Assembly: GCF_007096635.1 (NCBI RefSeq)
Contig: NZ_VKAA01000004.1
Location: 124,001-188,000 of the forward strand
DNA: 64,000 nt
DNA from: Mycolicibacterium sp. 018/SC-01/001
GTDB lineage: Bacteria > Actinomycetota > Actinomycetes > Mycobacteriales > Mycobacteriaceae
Reading direction: 5' to 3'
This document shows positions 8,834-17,099 of this stretch, one piece after another. A program made the translations under genes and the position numbers. The notes beneath the pieces were generated by a model. It was given only the letters and a program-made list of their open reading frames with translations. It was not told the origin of the DNA and did no database searches. Each line of letters starts with the position of its first letter. Position 1 is the stretch's first letter.

Positions 8834-10897
8834 TTATCCGTCGCGTCCGTTTCGCAATACCCCCGCTACGTCGTGATAGAAGGTGTTGGTCAGTTTGACC
8901 ATGCTGGCCACGAAGCCACCTTCACTACCCGCGCGCTTGGAGCCCATCGAGACCTCGAGTGTCACGGAGAACTCGCGGATGTCTTTTCCACTTGGCGGTA
9001 TGAGCACCGATGGGTCTTTTCGCGCGGCTTCGAGCAGCGCTGAGGTGGTTTCGGTGCGGCTGCCGGCATGATGGGCAGTGATGCGGGTTTTGTCAGGTAC
9101 ATCAACGAGTTGCCGTAATAGCCAGTTGATTTTGCTTGCGGGGCGTCCAGTGCGGGGCGCGAAGGTAGTCAACGAGCATCCGATTCGCTCCGAGCACAGA
9201 TTCGCGTTAAGGACGATGGGGCCGGCGGCGCCGCTCACGCGCAACGAACCGAAGAGTTCTCCCGAATCGGCCAGCTGCTTGGCCCGGCTCACCGCGTCGG
9301 GGTGGTCTGCCGGCACCACAGACAGCACACGCTGCCCTGACAGCGCGCTTAGTTGCAGAGCTATGTGGCGGGTGAGCTGATCGAAGCGTCGACAGACGGC
9401 AAGTGCGCCCGCGTCGTTGGCGCCGATCGTGCGAACCTTAACCGCTTCGCGAACCTTCACCCAGTGAGTTCCCATGTCGTCGAACGTCGCCATGCCTGAT
9501 TGGGCATCGCTGGCGTAGGTGAGGAATTCGTCGATGATTCGTGCCCGTGTGGGATCGTCTATACCCGTGTGCCGGTGCACAATCGCAGCTTCGGTGATGA
9601 TTTCCTCCCACGACAGATGCCGCACTGCGATGCCCTTGTATTTGCGGGCATCGACAGTCACGGGCAGCTCATCCGATGAGGACATCAACTCCGCACTGAT
9701 GGTAACGATCGCGTCGATTCCTTTGGCCCTTGCGACGCCGAGGTAGGCTTCCACCTGCGCCTGGTCAAGCGCGGCTTTGCCGGTCTTTACTTCGACGAGT
9801 GCTTGCCAAATCTTCGATCCCCGAGTCACGCGAATCAACCCGTCGGGCCGGAGGTTCTGGCTCCCTTGGCTGAATCGCACCTCGGTGTAGGTCTCAATCC
9901 TTCCGCCTGGTCCCCCAGCGAGCGACACAATCGCCCTGCCGAACTCGCGAACGACGTCCATTACGGACAAGAGCACCGACGCCGAACGAATCTCCTGCTC
10001 GGTAGTGGTCTTAATTCCTGTAGTCGGAAAGAGGCGGGCACGGCGCCACGGTTCGGCCTCGGCTACCGGCAGGTACGGCGACGTTCGTTGGGCCCAGTCT
10101 GCAGGTAGACGTGCGGGTTTGCGGCGACGGGTCATGGCAACCTTGCCCGACTGGGGGGGACGACCGCCGGAATCCACCCCGGGCGCAGCGGGATCGGTGC
10201 CGAGCTGATGTTCTGCCGGCGACGACGTCTTTTGTGAGCTTACTTCCGCCGCGACTACGGCGGCATCGTCAACTTCGATCCCGAAGGCCGTCGCTAACGC
10301 GGCAAGACCCTCGTGATATCCCTGCCCCACTGCGCGAACTTTCCATGCGTCACCGCGGCGATAGATCTCGCCGAAAATCAGCGCGCGCTCGTCGCCCAAG
10401 TTCGATATTTCGTAAGTGATTATTGGTTTGGCTGGTTCAACAGCGCGCGCAACCCACATGCGCACCGCCGTGACATCACCGAAGGTAACCGTAGACGCGT
10501 TGTCGGTGCTCGCGGCGATGACGATGCGGTGGACGGTATCGGGCATTCTATCGAGCTCGATCTTGATGGCGTCGCGACGAGCATGATTGGCTGGTCCGCC
10601 GTCGTCGTTTTCGAGTGACAGCAATGCGACGGCCCCGTCCGCGCCGGCAGGCTGATTGTAGAAAATGAAGTCATCGTTCGATCGCACTTTGCCGTCCTCA
10701 CCCAAAACGACAACGCTGACATCGGGCGCAACACTGTCGGCTGTAGCGGTTGTCTCGATCACTACAACAAGCCTTGGGTTGGTGCCATCGAATACTTCTT
10801 CAAGACCGATGTTGGCGCCCTTGCTAAGGGTTCGTGACGACATCTCGCCAATGTAGCCGAACAGCCTCCGCTCGCCTTGAACTCGCGCTCGTCTCAC
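8834..10897 (-). CDS. TerD domain fused to a PD-(D/E)XK nuclease-like domain
   Basis: 687 residues from a GTG at 10897; an alternative start is the ATG 18 codons later, which aligns better with other TerD N-termini but has a poor ribosome site. Residues about 19-210 are a divergent TerD domain that ends in WKVRAVGQGYHEGL but lacks the usual acidic metal-binding cluster. A low-complexity linker (about 211-265) leads to a domain with restriction-endonuclease-fold hallmarks: a helix with acidic residues near 300-302, PDG at 351-353 and EVK at 369-371, followed by glutamines at 379 and 381. The remaining C-terminal part is unassigned alpha/beta. Literature on Ter systems predicts links to DNA processing. 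Nuclease activity is inferred from motifs. Confidence 0.78.
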   Translation of the reverse strand: MRRARVQGERRLFGYIGEMSSRTLSKGANIGLEEVFDGTNPRLVVVIETTATADSVAPDVSVVVLGEDGKVRSNDDFIFYNQPAGADGAVALLSLENDDGGPANHARRDAIKIELDRMPDTVHRIVIAASTDNASTVTFGDVTAVRMWVARAVEPAKPIITYEISNLGDERALIFGEIYRRGDAWKVRAVGQGYHEGLAALATAFGIEVDDAAVVAAEVSSQKTSSPAEHQLGTDPAAPGVDSGGRPPQSGKVAMTRRRKPARLPADWAQRTSPYLPVAEAEPWRRARLFPTTGIKTTTEQEIRSASVLLSVMDVVREFGRAIVSLAGGPGGRIETYTEVRFSQGSQNLRPDGLIRVTRGSKIWQALVEVKTGKAALDQAQVEAYLGVARAKGIDAIVTISAELMSSSDELPVTVDARKYKGIAVRHLSWEEIITEAAIVHRHTGIDDPTRARIIDEFLTYASDAQSGMATFDDMGTHWVKVREAVKVRTIGANDAGALAVCRRFDQLTRHIALQLSALSGQRVLSVVPADHPDAVSRAKQLADSGELFGSLRVSGAAGPIVLNANLCSERIGCSLTTFAPRTGRPASKINWLLRQLVDVPDKTRITAHHAGSRTETTSALLEAARKDPSVLIPPSGKDIREFSVTLEVSMGSKRAGSEGGFVASMVKLTNTFYHDVAGVLRNGRDG

Positions 10898-10959
10898 GGT
10901 GAATGATCCTGACCTGGCGGGATTTATCGTCTCCCGACCCGGCGAGTGTGCCGACGCGG

Positions 10960-11320
10960 CTCGTTAGCATCGTCGGAGGATCAACCGAATCTGGTCGCCG
11001 AACTGGACCGGGTGGCTCGCGCCCTGGGCGGGGCGACGTGGGTGTGGCGCTTCGACCGGATGGCTACGGCCTGCGATCCGGGCTCCGGTCGGGTGACCGC
11101 GTCGTTCGCCGGAGTGGTTGAGCACTACGGCATGCCGACGGCGATCTGCCCACCGCGGTGCGGTGGCCGCAAGGGCGTAGTGGAGAAGGTCAATTACACC
11201 GCCGCTCAACGCTGGTGGCGAACCCTGCCCGACGACGTGACCGTCGAAGAGACGCAGGCGCGCCTGGACCGCTTCGCCAACGCACGTGGATACACCCGAT
11301 CCAATATCGGCAAGGTCAGC
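10960..11320 (+). pseudogene. Transposase remnant (IS21 IstA/integrase-core type)
   Basis: A plus-strand frame reads ELDRVARALGG, WRFDRMAT, VEHYG, AICPPRCGGRKGVVEK and AQRWWRTLPDDVTVEE. This is the order found in the C-terminal part of rve-type transposases resembling mycobacterial IS21-family IstA. It lacks the N-terminal helix-turn-helix and most of the catalytic core, and the similarity fades near 11300. It fills the gap between two minus-strand TerD-family genes. It is a decayed insertion, so not an active element. The exact limits are uncertain. Confidence 0.6.
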
Positions 11321-11357
11321 CTTGATTTCCCGACGTCCACGAGGACGAATCAGTTGA

Positions 11358-11933
11358 TCAAAGGTATTGCCGTACCGCCGGTTCGAGGTCGTGAAACGTG
11401 CGGCCGTTAGCGGTGGCACCGATCGCCATCATTGACCATCCATTGCCGTCGCGGGTGACTTTTGCCATGATCTGCGAGTTATGGGCCCCTGAGCCCGTCA
11501 GGACGTAGCGGGCGATCTCTGTCTCGGTGGTGCTGTCGACCAGCCGGCAAGTGGCATTCTCAATCTGCGAGAAGTTTTGACCGGTGAACGAGTTGACCAC
11601 AAACACCAGTGACGTGACATCTGGGTGGAGCGCAGTCAGGTCGACGAGGATCGACTCGTCATCGCCTTCTCCCACGCCTGTTCGGTTGTCTCCGGTATGC
11701 ACCACGTTGCCGTCACGACTTTGAAGCTGCTTCCACCACACCGCGTCAAGGAGCTGCCCAGCACGGTTATAGATCATGCACGAGGCATCGAGATCTATTT
11801 CTTGCTCTTTTGACCCGAAGAAGCCTCGCTTCTTGACTGCATCCCAGCCCAACCCCATTCTTACGCGGGTTAAGGTGCCCCCTCCTGCCTTTACCATTGA
11901 AATACGTTGACCTTTAGACAAGTTCACTGACAT
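11358..11933 (-). CDS. TerD family protein (TerZ/TerX-like, metal-binding type)
   Basis: 191 residues. The ATG at 11933 is preferred over one five codons upstream because GGAG lies eight bases before it and because MSVNLSKGQ matches family N-termini. One TerD domain shows GLGWD, IDLDAS, the acidic GDNRTGVGEGDDE loop and TSLVFVVNS. The C-terminus departs from TerD proper (AIGATANGR rather than GQGY), as in TerZ/TerX-type paralogues. A paralogue of the same type forms the second half of the tandem protein at 22683-23894. A Ca2+-binding stress-response role is inferred from the family. Confidence 0.88.
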   Translation of the reverse strand: MSVNLSKGQRISMVKAGGGTLTRVRMGLGWDAVKKRGFFGSKEQEIDLDASCMIYNRAGQLLDAVWWKQLQSRDGNVVHTGDNRTGVGEGDDESILVDLTALHPDVTSLVFVVNSFTGQNFSQIENATCRLVDSTTETEIARYVLTGSGAHNSQIMAKVTRDGNGWSMMAIGATANGRTFHDLEPAVRQYL

Positions 11934-12726
11934 CGTGCTGATCTCCATTCTCTCAAGGTGGCGAAGGCAGCGGCAAAGCCGGATTGTGGGACACGATCAA
12001 CGCGGTGGCAGTTGCCCTGGGCGGCTCGACAGACCGAACGTCAAATCGAGACCTGCCACTGAACATGTGTCACCGCTGGGTGTTCTACTTGGGGGAGTAG
12101 CCCCACTGACGCGAGTCTGCTGGATATTTTGTCACAGACGTGTGCAACACGCGGCTGATGCGGCAAACTTTGGAACCTTTGGCACGCACCCCTTCGAGGC
12201 GCGCTGACTTCATGGTGGCGCGATTGGCGAGCTCACTCCGGACCGTCTCGGGGCTGCGCGCGGATGGTCACCGCCGCGGCACGTCATCGATGACGGTCAG
12301 ACGGGCGTTCTACATGAGCGGCGCGGATGCAACCGTGCGGCGTCCATATTAGGCCGGTGTTCTACGCGCCCGACGCGTCTCGTACCGAGCATTGCCGCAG
12401 TTAGAAGCAGCGACTGACAGTGCAGCGTTCACGGTTCGGGCCTTCACCGAAGAGGCTAACACCGGCAGCAGCTGGTTCCAGAACAAAGTGTGCGCCGGTC
12501 GCCGCTGCCGACAGTCCATTGATGCGACAGGGCGACAGACGACCGCGGCGTCGATCAGGAGGAATCAAGCGCTGTCCGTGTTCGACTCTACGACCTCCGG
12601 CACAAGTTCGATTGATTCTGCGGAAGTTAAGCGGCGCTAGAGCATTCCTGAGTGGTTGGCCAGATGAGGAAAATTTTGCGCATTGGGGTCACAGCTGCCG
12701 TCGGGCAGCCGGCATGACGAGATGGC
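11934..12726. other. 793-base gap without a convincing gene
   Basis: Only short frames with implausible composition occur here. A 14-codon plus-strand stretch at 12574-12615 reads RVRLYDLRHKF before a stop. This resembles the DLRH box of tyrosine recombinases, but the surrounding sequence gives no further support, so it may be chance or the last trace of an integrase. The promoter of the minus-strand TerD gene (start 11933) should lie at the left end of the gap, but no clear -10/-35 pair was found. Confidence 0.4.
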
Positions 12727-13761
12727 TCATTGCAGCGACGACAGCGCGTCGGTCAACCCAGGGTAAGTGGGGTCTTCGGCCAAAATCTTTTCTAATCCCT
12801 TGCGCGCCGCCGCCTTACGGTTTTGAGCGAAATCAACCTGCACCCGTTCCACCAGTGCTCGATGTCGCACAGCGGTTGACCTACTGCGAACGCGAAGTGC
12901 TTGGCTAAAGCTCTCCCGGGCAGCGTCATAGAAGCCTTGGTGGGCAAACGCGCGACCCCGCAGCGCCAGAAGCAAAGCGGTGGCGTCGTCGCTGTTAGTG
13001 ATCCCATTGGTCAGGTCAATGACCTCTTGGTGGCGTTCGGCGCAGCTATACAGGTCGATCAACGACAGCGCGGCGTGCGCGGTTGGGAGAGCTTGTTCGA
13101 CAGTCCAGATCGCCGCGTCGAGGTCACCGGCACGTTGATGAAGTTCTGCTGCTGCCAACCGCACCACGTCGTCCTGCAGGCGCAACTCGGCGGTTACCCC
13201 TGGAACGATTTCAACCGGCCAGGTCCGATGAACGAGGTAGGTACCGGTGAAGCGTTGTATCGGCTCAGTGGAAGGTTGGACGGCCGCCCAGCCCAGAAGT
13301 TCGCGGGCCCGGCTTTCTGCTCCGGCATCACCGGCGCCGAACTCAAAATGTAGTAAGCCTTCCAGCGTGGCCGCAATGACCCGCGTGTGGGGGGCGTTGC
13401 GGTGGTGGCGCCGAGCGACGTCGGTGAAGTCCGAGGGGTTCGTCGACGGTAGGACCGCGAATAGGTCTTTTTCCCAGCCAGGTGCGAACATTCCCGGTGT
13501 CGGCCGCGGGGGGGTCGGAGCGAGGGCTGAGGCACGCTGATTACGCGCCGAATGTGGTTGCGGGCGAGGTCGGCCGGGCCGGATCGTGGAGTGATGTGAC
13601 AAGCCGGTTCCGGGTAGCGATAGGGTTCGGCTGACTCGGCCGTTGGCGTGCCGTGTGATGCGCATGCCTTTGCCGCCGACCGAATAGCCGATTCCACGGG
13701 AACTGACGTTGAGCCGGATACCAGGAACGATTCTGATGGACTTACTCAGCCGAAACCCCAC
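12727..13761 (-). CDS. DUF4236 domain protein with C-terminal TPR-like repeats
   Basis: 344 residues from a GTG at 13761, eight bases after the upstream stop and preceded by TAGGA; this gives the typical N-terminus MGFRLSKSIRIVPG. Residues 2-45 match DUF4236 (GIGYSVGGKGMRI followed by a SLPGTGLS turn). A Pro-rich linker of about 40 residues comes next. The rest is helical, with TPR-like pairs that end in a clear repeat (residues about 250-340). DUF4236 is uncharacterised. The repeats suggest a protein-protein scaffold for the Ter operon to which it is coupled. Confidence 0.72.
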   Translation of the reverse strand: MGFRLSKSIRIVPGIRLNVSSRGIGYSVGGKGMRITRHANGRVSRTLSLPGTGLSHHSTIRPGRPRPQPHSARNQRASALAPTPPRPTPGMFAPGWEKDLFAVLPSTNPSDFTDVARRHHRNAPHTRVIAATLEGLLHFEFGAGDAGAESRARELLGWAAVQPSTEPIQRFTGTYLVHRTWPVEIVPGVTAELRLQDDVVRLAAAELHQRAGDLDAAIWTVEQALPTAHAALSLIDLYSCAERHQEVIDLTNGITNSDDATALLLALRGRAFAHQGFYDAARESFSQALRVRSRSTAVRHRALVERVQVDFAQNRKAAARKGLEKILAEDPTYPGLTDALSSLQ

Positions 13762-13769
13762 CGAGAGTC

Positions 13770-14390
13770 CTAGAATTCGTATCCGGCGGGGACAGGCGGA
13801 TGAGCCCAATCCACGACGCGGGACGTGGATTGCAGCGATTCAGCGGGGGGCATGGGCGGTGGCGCTTCTTCGTCGATCGTAACGCCGAAATCGCGAGCTA
13901 GTCCGGCGAGTCCGTCGTGATATCCCTGCCCCACCGCCCGCACCTTCCACTGATCCCGCCGGTAAACATTCATTGCCACAGCGGCGGTCTCGACGGTGAA
14001 GTCAGCCATGGTGAATGACGCTAAGGACGTGCCACCGCCGTCCAACACCGTCGCGACCACAGGACCCAGGTTGGCGAGCCGACGCCCGTGGTCAACACTG
14101 AGAACGATTGCGATGGCGTCGACGTCGGCGTCCACTGCGACAAGGTCGATAGCAATCCTGTCCTCGACGCTGTTACCTGTGCTGCGCTTGCCGAGGTGCT
14201 GCACCGCACCGTCAGGCGACTCGGCTTGGTTGTAGAAGATGAAATCCGCGTCTGTGCGGACGTGCCGGCCGTGCAGCAGCAGCGCCGAGACATCGCCGTC
14301 CACGTCGGCTGCAGATTCCCAGCGGCATCGAATTGCCACGCAGACTTCCGCGATGGGTATGTTCTCGCCCTTGCGAAGCGTAGTACCCAC
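13770..14390 (-). CDS. Divergent TerD family protein
   Basis: 206 residues from a GTG with GGGGGAA upstream. The TerD fold is recognisable from LRKGENIPI, DFIFYNQ and the C-terminal WKVRAVGQGYHDGLAGLARDFGV block. However, the acidic calcium-binding loop of canonical TerD is replaced (STGNSVEDR), so metal binding is doubtful. Its closest relatives in the window are the TerD half of the nuclease fusion and the first domain of the tandem protein at 22683. A short Pro-rich tail ends in AHPPVPAGYEF. It lies 36 bases after the TerA-like gene and just before the DUF4236 gene, in one apparent operon. Confidence 0.85.
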   Translation of the reverse strand: MGTTLRKGENIPIAEVCVAIRCRWESAADVDGDVSALLLHGRHVRTDADFIFYNQAESPDGAVQHLGKRSTGNSVEDRIAIDLVAVDADVDAIAIVLSVDHGRRLANLGPVVATVLDGGGTSLASFTMADFTVETAAVAMNVYRRDQWKVRAVGQGYHDGLAGLARDFGVTIDEEAPPPMPPAESLQSTSRVVDWAHPPVPAGYEF

Positions 14391-14426
14391 AACCCGTTCC
14401 CCCTTGCGGTCCGTGCAGCTGCGCTG

Positions 14427-15104
14427 TTACTTCCTGCCTGCTGACCAGCGCATACCCCACCGGTAGGCTTTATCGAGGTCGGACTGACTTCCGTTGATGT
14501 ACTTGACTTCTCGGGTCACGTCGATTCCGGCGCCCGTGTTGGTGAGCAGAGCGATCGCACAGATTCGCGCATTATCGTTCGTTGAATCCAGCTTTACCTC
14601 AACCTGCGGCCCAGCCGTCGGGAACAAGGTGACTACGCCGTCTACCGCGGCCCAGTTGGGGGCGCCCTCGTAGATCATCGCGAAGATCAGAATCCGCCGG
14701 AACACCTGCGGCTGCGACAGGTCGATGTGCATGTTTTCGCCGCCAACGGCGCTACCGGTCCGGTCATCACCGTCAAGCTGTATGTGGGGCGCCCCGTGCA
14801 GCGAGCCGAAGGCGTTACCGAGTGCTTGAACGACGCCCTTGTCGCCATTGGACAACTCGTACAGACATCCCAGGTCCAGATCGACGCCGCCGCTGGCGCC
14901 GGCCAGCTTGGCGAGAAATCCTGATTTCTGCTGCCCGCGAGACCAATTTAGATTGACCCGCATAGCGCCTTGTTGCTGTCCGGCCTTGGTCAGACTCACG
15001 GTGGGGGCCTGCTTGGTCAAACTGAGTTTGCTGAGATTCACCGCACCCGATGTCGATGAGGGCGCAGCGGCTGCCGATGGGCGCCGGGTGTAGTCAATAG
15101 CCAT
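14427..15104 (-). CDS. TerA-like TerD superfamily protein
   Basis: 225 residues; the ATG at 15104 has CAAGGAG upstream. An Ala/Ser-rich N-terminus of about 20 residues is followed by two strand repeats (LSKLSLTKQ, VSLTKAGQQ), then MRVNLNW, a VDLDLGCLYEL strand, DGDDRTGS and AMIYEG, the pattern of TerA-type members of the TerD superfamily. Part of the acidic metal site is present (DLDL, DGDD) but the GDDE loop is not. It is probably a stress-response partner of the TerD proteins, cotranscribed with the two minus-strand genes downstream. Assignment to TerA rather than another subgroup is tentative. Confidence 0.75.
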   Translation of the reverse strand: MAIDYTRRPSAAAAPSSTSGAVNLSKLSLTKQAPTVSLTKAGQQQGAMRVNLNWSRGQQKSGFLAKLAGASGGVDLDLGCLYELSNGDKGVVQALGNAFGSLHGAPHIQLDGDDRTGSAVGGENMHIDLSQPQVFRRILIFAMIYEGAPNWAAVDGVVTLFPTAGPQVEVKLDSTNDNARICAIALLTNTGAGIDVTREVKYINGSQSDLDKAYRWGMRWSAGRK

Positions 15105-15164
15105 GAGACTCCTTGGTAGATGCCTGACGGCACGTTCGCAGTAACGCGCCGTTTGTGGGACGGG

Positions 15165-16310
15165 TCAACTGACCGGTGAAAGGGTCTGGCTGCGTTCGTC
15201 GGCCGCGGTGCGGCGGTTACGGACCACGCTGGAGACAAGGGCTGCAACGATGAGGACCACCCCGATCAGGCCCGTCAGGACTTCATTGACATGGACGCCC
15301 AGCGACACCAGTAGGATGACGGCCAACGCGCCGATGGCCCAGTGCGCACCGTGCTCGAGGTACACGTAATCCGACAGCGTTCCCTTGCGTACCAGGAAGA
15401 TAGTCAGGGAGCGAACGAACATCGCACCGATGAAGCCCAGTCCGAGCGCGATGATGATGGGATCGCTTGTGATTGCGAAGGCCCCGATCACCCCGTCGAA
15501 GGAGAACGACGCGTCGAGAACCTCAAGGTAAAGGAAGAGGAAGAAGCCTGCCTTGCCCGTCGCAGTAGCCAACGCGGTAGGACCGGAGTTCCCCGCCGGC
15601 GATGTGCCGGCGCCGTCTTCGGCGAGGCCTTCTTTGCGCAGCTCCTCGTCGTCGACCTCGAACATCGATCCCAAGCCGTCCACGAGGATATAAGTGATCA
15701 ATCCGAGAGCGCCTGCGACCAACACCGTGGCGCGGTGCGCATCGTCAGCGAGAAACTCCGCAGCCAGCACCAGAGCCAGCAGCGCAACCACGACGGAGAG
15801 CTGATCAAGCTTGCCGGCCCGGCCCAGCGGGCGTTCGAGCCACGCCAGCCAGTGAATATCGCGCTCGCTGAAGATGAAATTGAGGAAAAGCAACATTAGG
15901 AACATGCCGCCAAAAGCCGCGATCTGGGGGTGGGCGGCAGTAAGCGCGGTCTCGTAACTCGGCGAGCCATCAGCGAAATAGGCCTGCCCGTCGGCAGGCG
16001 GGTTGAGCGCAATGTCCAGCGCACGCGCCGGATTCAGGCCAGCAGTAATCCACACCACGGCAAGGGGAAAAACAAGCCGCATCCCGAAAACTGCGACCAG
16101 GACGCCGATGGTCAGGAACATCTTCTGCCAGAACTCACTCATCCGCCGCAGGATTGTGGCGTTGATGACGGCATTGTCGAAGGACAGCGAGATCTCGAAG
16201 ACACCGAGAATCGCGCAGAGCACGAACGCTTCGACGCCGCCATAAAGGAGGGCGATGATCAACGACACCACGGTGACGGCGATCGAAAGCCCGAAGGTGC
16301 GAATAGCCAC
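15165..16310 (-). CDS. DUF475 (TerC superfamily) integral membrane protein
   Basis: 381 residues with eight or nine hydrophobic helices. The family hallmark ISLSFDNAVINATIL sits in the second helix region, and a second SFDGVIGAFAI segment repeats the pattern later, as in TerC-like proteins where acidic residues inside helices may handle metal ions. Start is a GTG at 16310 with AAGGA upstream. In Ter systems such membrane proteins work with TerD to form a membrane-linked metal/stress-sensing complex (established for the family, inferred here). It lies between canonical terD and the TerA-like gene on the same strand. Confidence 0.85.
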   Translation of the reverse strand: MAIRTFGLSIAVTVVSLIIALLYGGVEAFVLCAILGVFEISLSFDNAVINATILRRMSEFWQKMFLTIGVLVAVFGMRLVFPLAVVWITAGLNPARALDIALNPPADGQAYFADGSPSYETALTAAHPQIAAFGGMFLMLLFLNFIFSERDIHWLAWLERPLGRAGKLDQLSVVVALLALVLAAEFLADDAHRATVLVAGALGLITYILVDGLGSMFEVDDEELRKEGLAEDGAGTSPAGNSGPTALATATGKAGFFLFLYLEVLDASFSFDGVIGAFAITSDPIIIALGLGFIGAMFVRSLTIFLVRKGTLSDYVYLEHGAHWAIGALAVILLVSLGVHVNEVLTGLIGVVLIVAALVSSVVRNRRTAADERSQTLSPVS

Positions 16311-16341
16311 CGAACTTGATTTCCTTACAGGAGAGTGGGTG

Positions 16342-16369
16342 CGCCCGCCGGACCCTGTGCCGGCGGGCG
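16342..16369 (-). terminator. GC-rich hairpin between terD and the DUF475 gene
   Basis: CGCCCGCCGG-8 nt-CCGGCGGGCG gives a perfect 10-bp stem in the 81-base gap between two co-directional minus-strand genes. No T tract follows. It may partly terminate transcription after terD, making TerD more abundant than the membrane protein, or stabilise the terD transcript end. Confidence 0.5.
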
Positions 16370-16391
16370 TCGTGCAGGAGCGTTGCGTCGG

Positions 16392-16967
16392 TTAGACATT
16401 GACGCCGTAGTCGCGGGCGATTCCGGAAAGTCCGGACGCATACCCTTGACCAATGGCGCGAAACTTCCACTCGGCGCCATTGCGATAGAGCTCGCCGAAG
16501 ACCATGGCGGTTTCTGTGGAGGCGTCCTCGGAGAGGTCGTAGCGGGCGAGCTCATTGCCATTCGAGCGATCCACGACGCGAATAAACGCGTTCTGCACCT
16601 GACCGAAGGACTGGCCGCGGCTGTCGGCGTCGTAAATCGACACCGGGAAGAAAATGTTGGTGATGTTGGGCGGAGTGGCGGCGAGGTCGACGTTGATGAC
16701 CTCATCGTCGCCTTCGCCCTCACCAGTCAGGTTGTCACCGGTGTGTTCGATGGAACCTTCGGGGCTGCGAAGATTGTTGAAGAACACGAAATGTTGATCG
16801 GACAGCACCTTTTTGTTCTCGCCGCAAGCGATGGCGCTGGCATCGAGATCGAAGTCGGCTCCAGTAGTGGTGCGGATGTCCCAGCCGAGACCCACGGACA
16901 CTGCGGTCAGGTTAGGAGCGGCCTTGGTCAGCGAAACGTTGCCACCCTTGGTCAAACTGACGCCCAT
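16392..16967 (-). CDS. terD: TerD family stress protein (canonical)
   Basis: 191 residues. The ATG at 16967 has AAGG nine bases upstream and gives the standard N-terminus [15 protein letters not shown]. All canonical TerD elements are present: VGLGWD, DLDASA, the [13 protein letters not shown] acidic loop, [21 protein letters not shown] and [14 protein letters not shown]. It is a close paralogue of the plus-strand terD at 8097, so the two form an inverted pair about 8 kb apart. It is transcribed divergently from the biosynthetic operon, from a very short shared promoter region. Confidence 0.93.
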   Translation of the reverse strand: MGVSLTKGGNVSLTKAAPNLTAVSVGLGWDIRTTTGADFDLDASAIACGENKKVLSDQHFVFFNNLRSPEGSIEHTGDNLTGEGEGDDEVINVDLAATPPNITNIFFPVSIYDADSRGQSFGQVQNAFIRVVDRSNGNELARYDLSEDASTETAMVFGELYRNGAEWKFRAIGQGYASGLSGIARDYGVNV

Positions 16968-17020
16968 CGAGAAGAACCTTCCAGTAAAACTGCGCAACCC
17001 CGGTGCGCGCAGCGACGAGA

Positions 17021-17033
17021 CATACCGTACTGC
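17021..17033. promoter_or_regulatory. Overlapping divergent -10 elements
   Basis: On the plus strand TACCGT (17023-17028) fits the mycobacterial -10 consensus TANNNT and places a transcript start at about 17034, the A of an ATG. On the minus strand TACGGT (17029-17024) could serve terD. The two candidate elements share bases, so the two promoters would be mutually exclusive or co-regulated. The half-site ATACCG recurs upstream of the other canonical terD. No good -35 is visible, which is common in mycobacteria. Confidence 0.45.
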
Positions 17034-17099
17034 ATGAAACGTTGCTGTCCTACACATTCATGCGAAGGCTCCGAGCTTTTGCCGGTTACGATGCGTTAA
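17034..17099 (+). CDS. Candidate leaderless Cys-containing upstream ORF (leader peptide)
   Basis: A 21-codon frame reads [21 protein letters not shown]. Its ATG coincides with the transcription start expected from TACCGT five bases upstream, so it could be translated from a leaderless mRNA. Its TAA overlaps the next ATG (TAATG at 17097-17101), the usual geometry of translational coupling. Cys codons lie at positions 4, 5 and 10. In mycobacteria, Cys-rich leaderless short ORFs are known to act as cysteine-responsive attenuators. Here there are fewer Cys codons than in those cases, so the regulatory role is an inference. Confidence 0.5.
   Translation: MKRCCPTHSCEGSELLPVTMR

Noticed and set aside
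17003-17098. Longer N-terminus for the first gene of the Ter biosynthetic operon
   Set aside because: No ribosome site at the earlier starts, and the ATG at 17099 overlaps the stop of the leader ORF.
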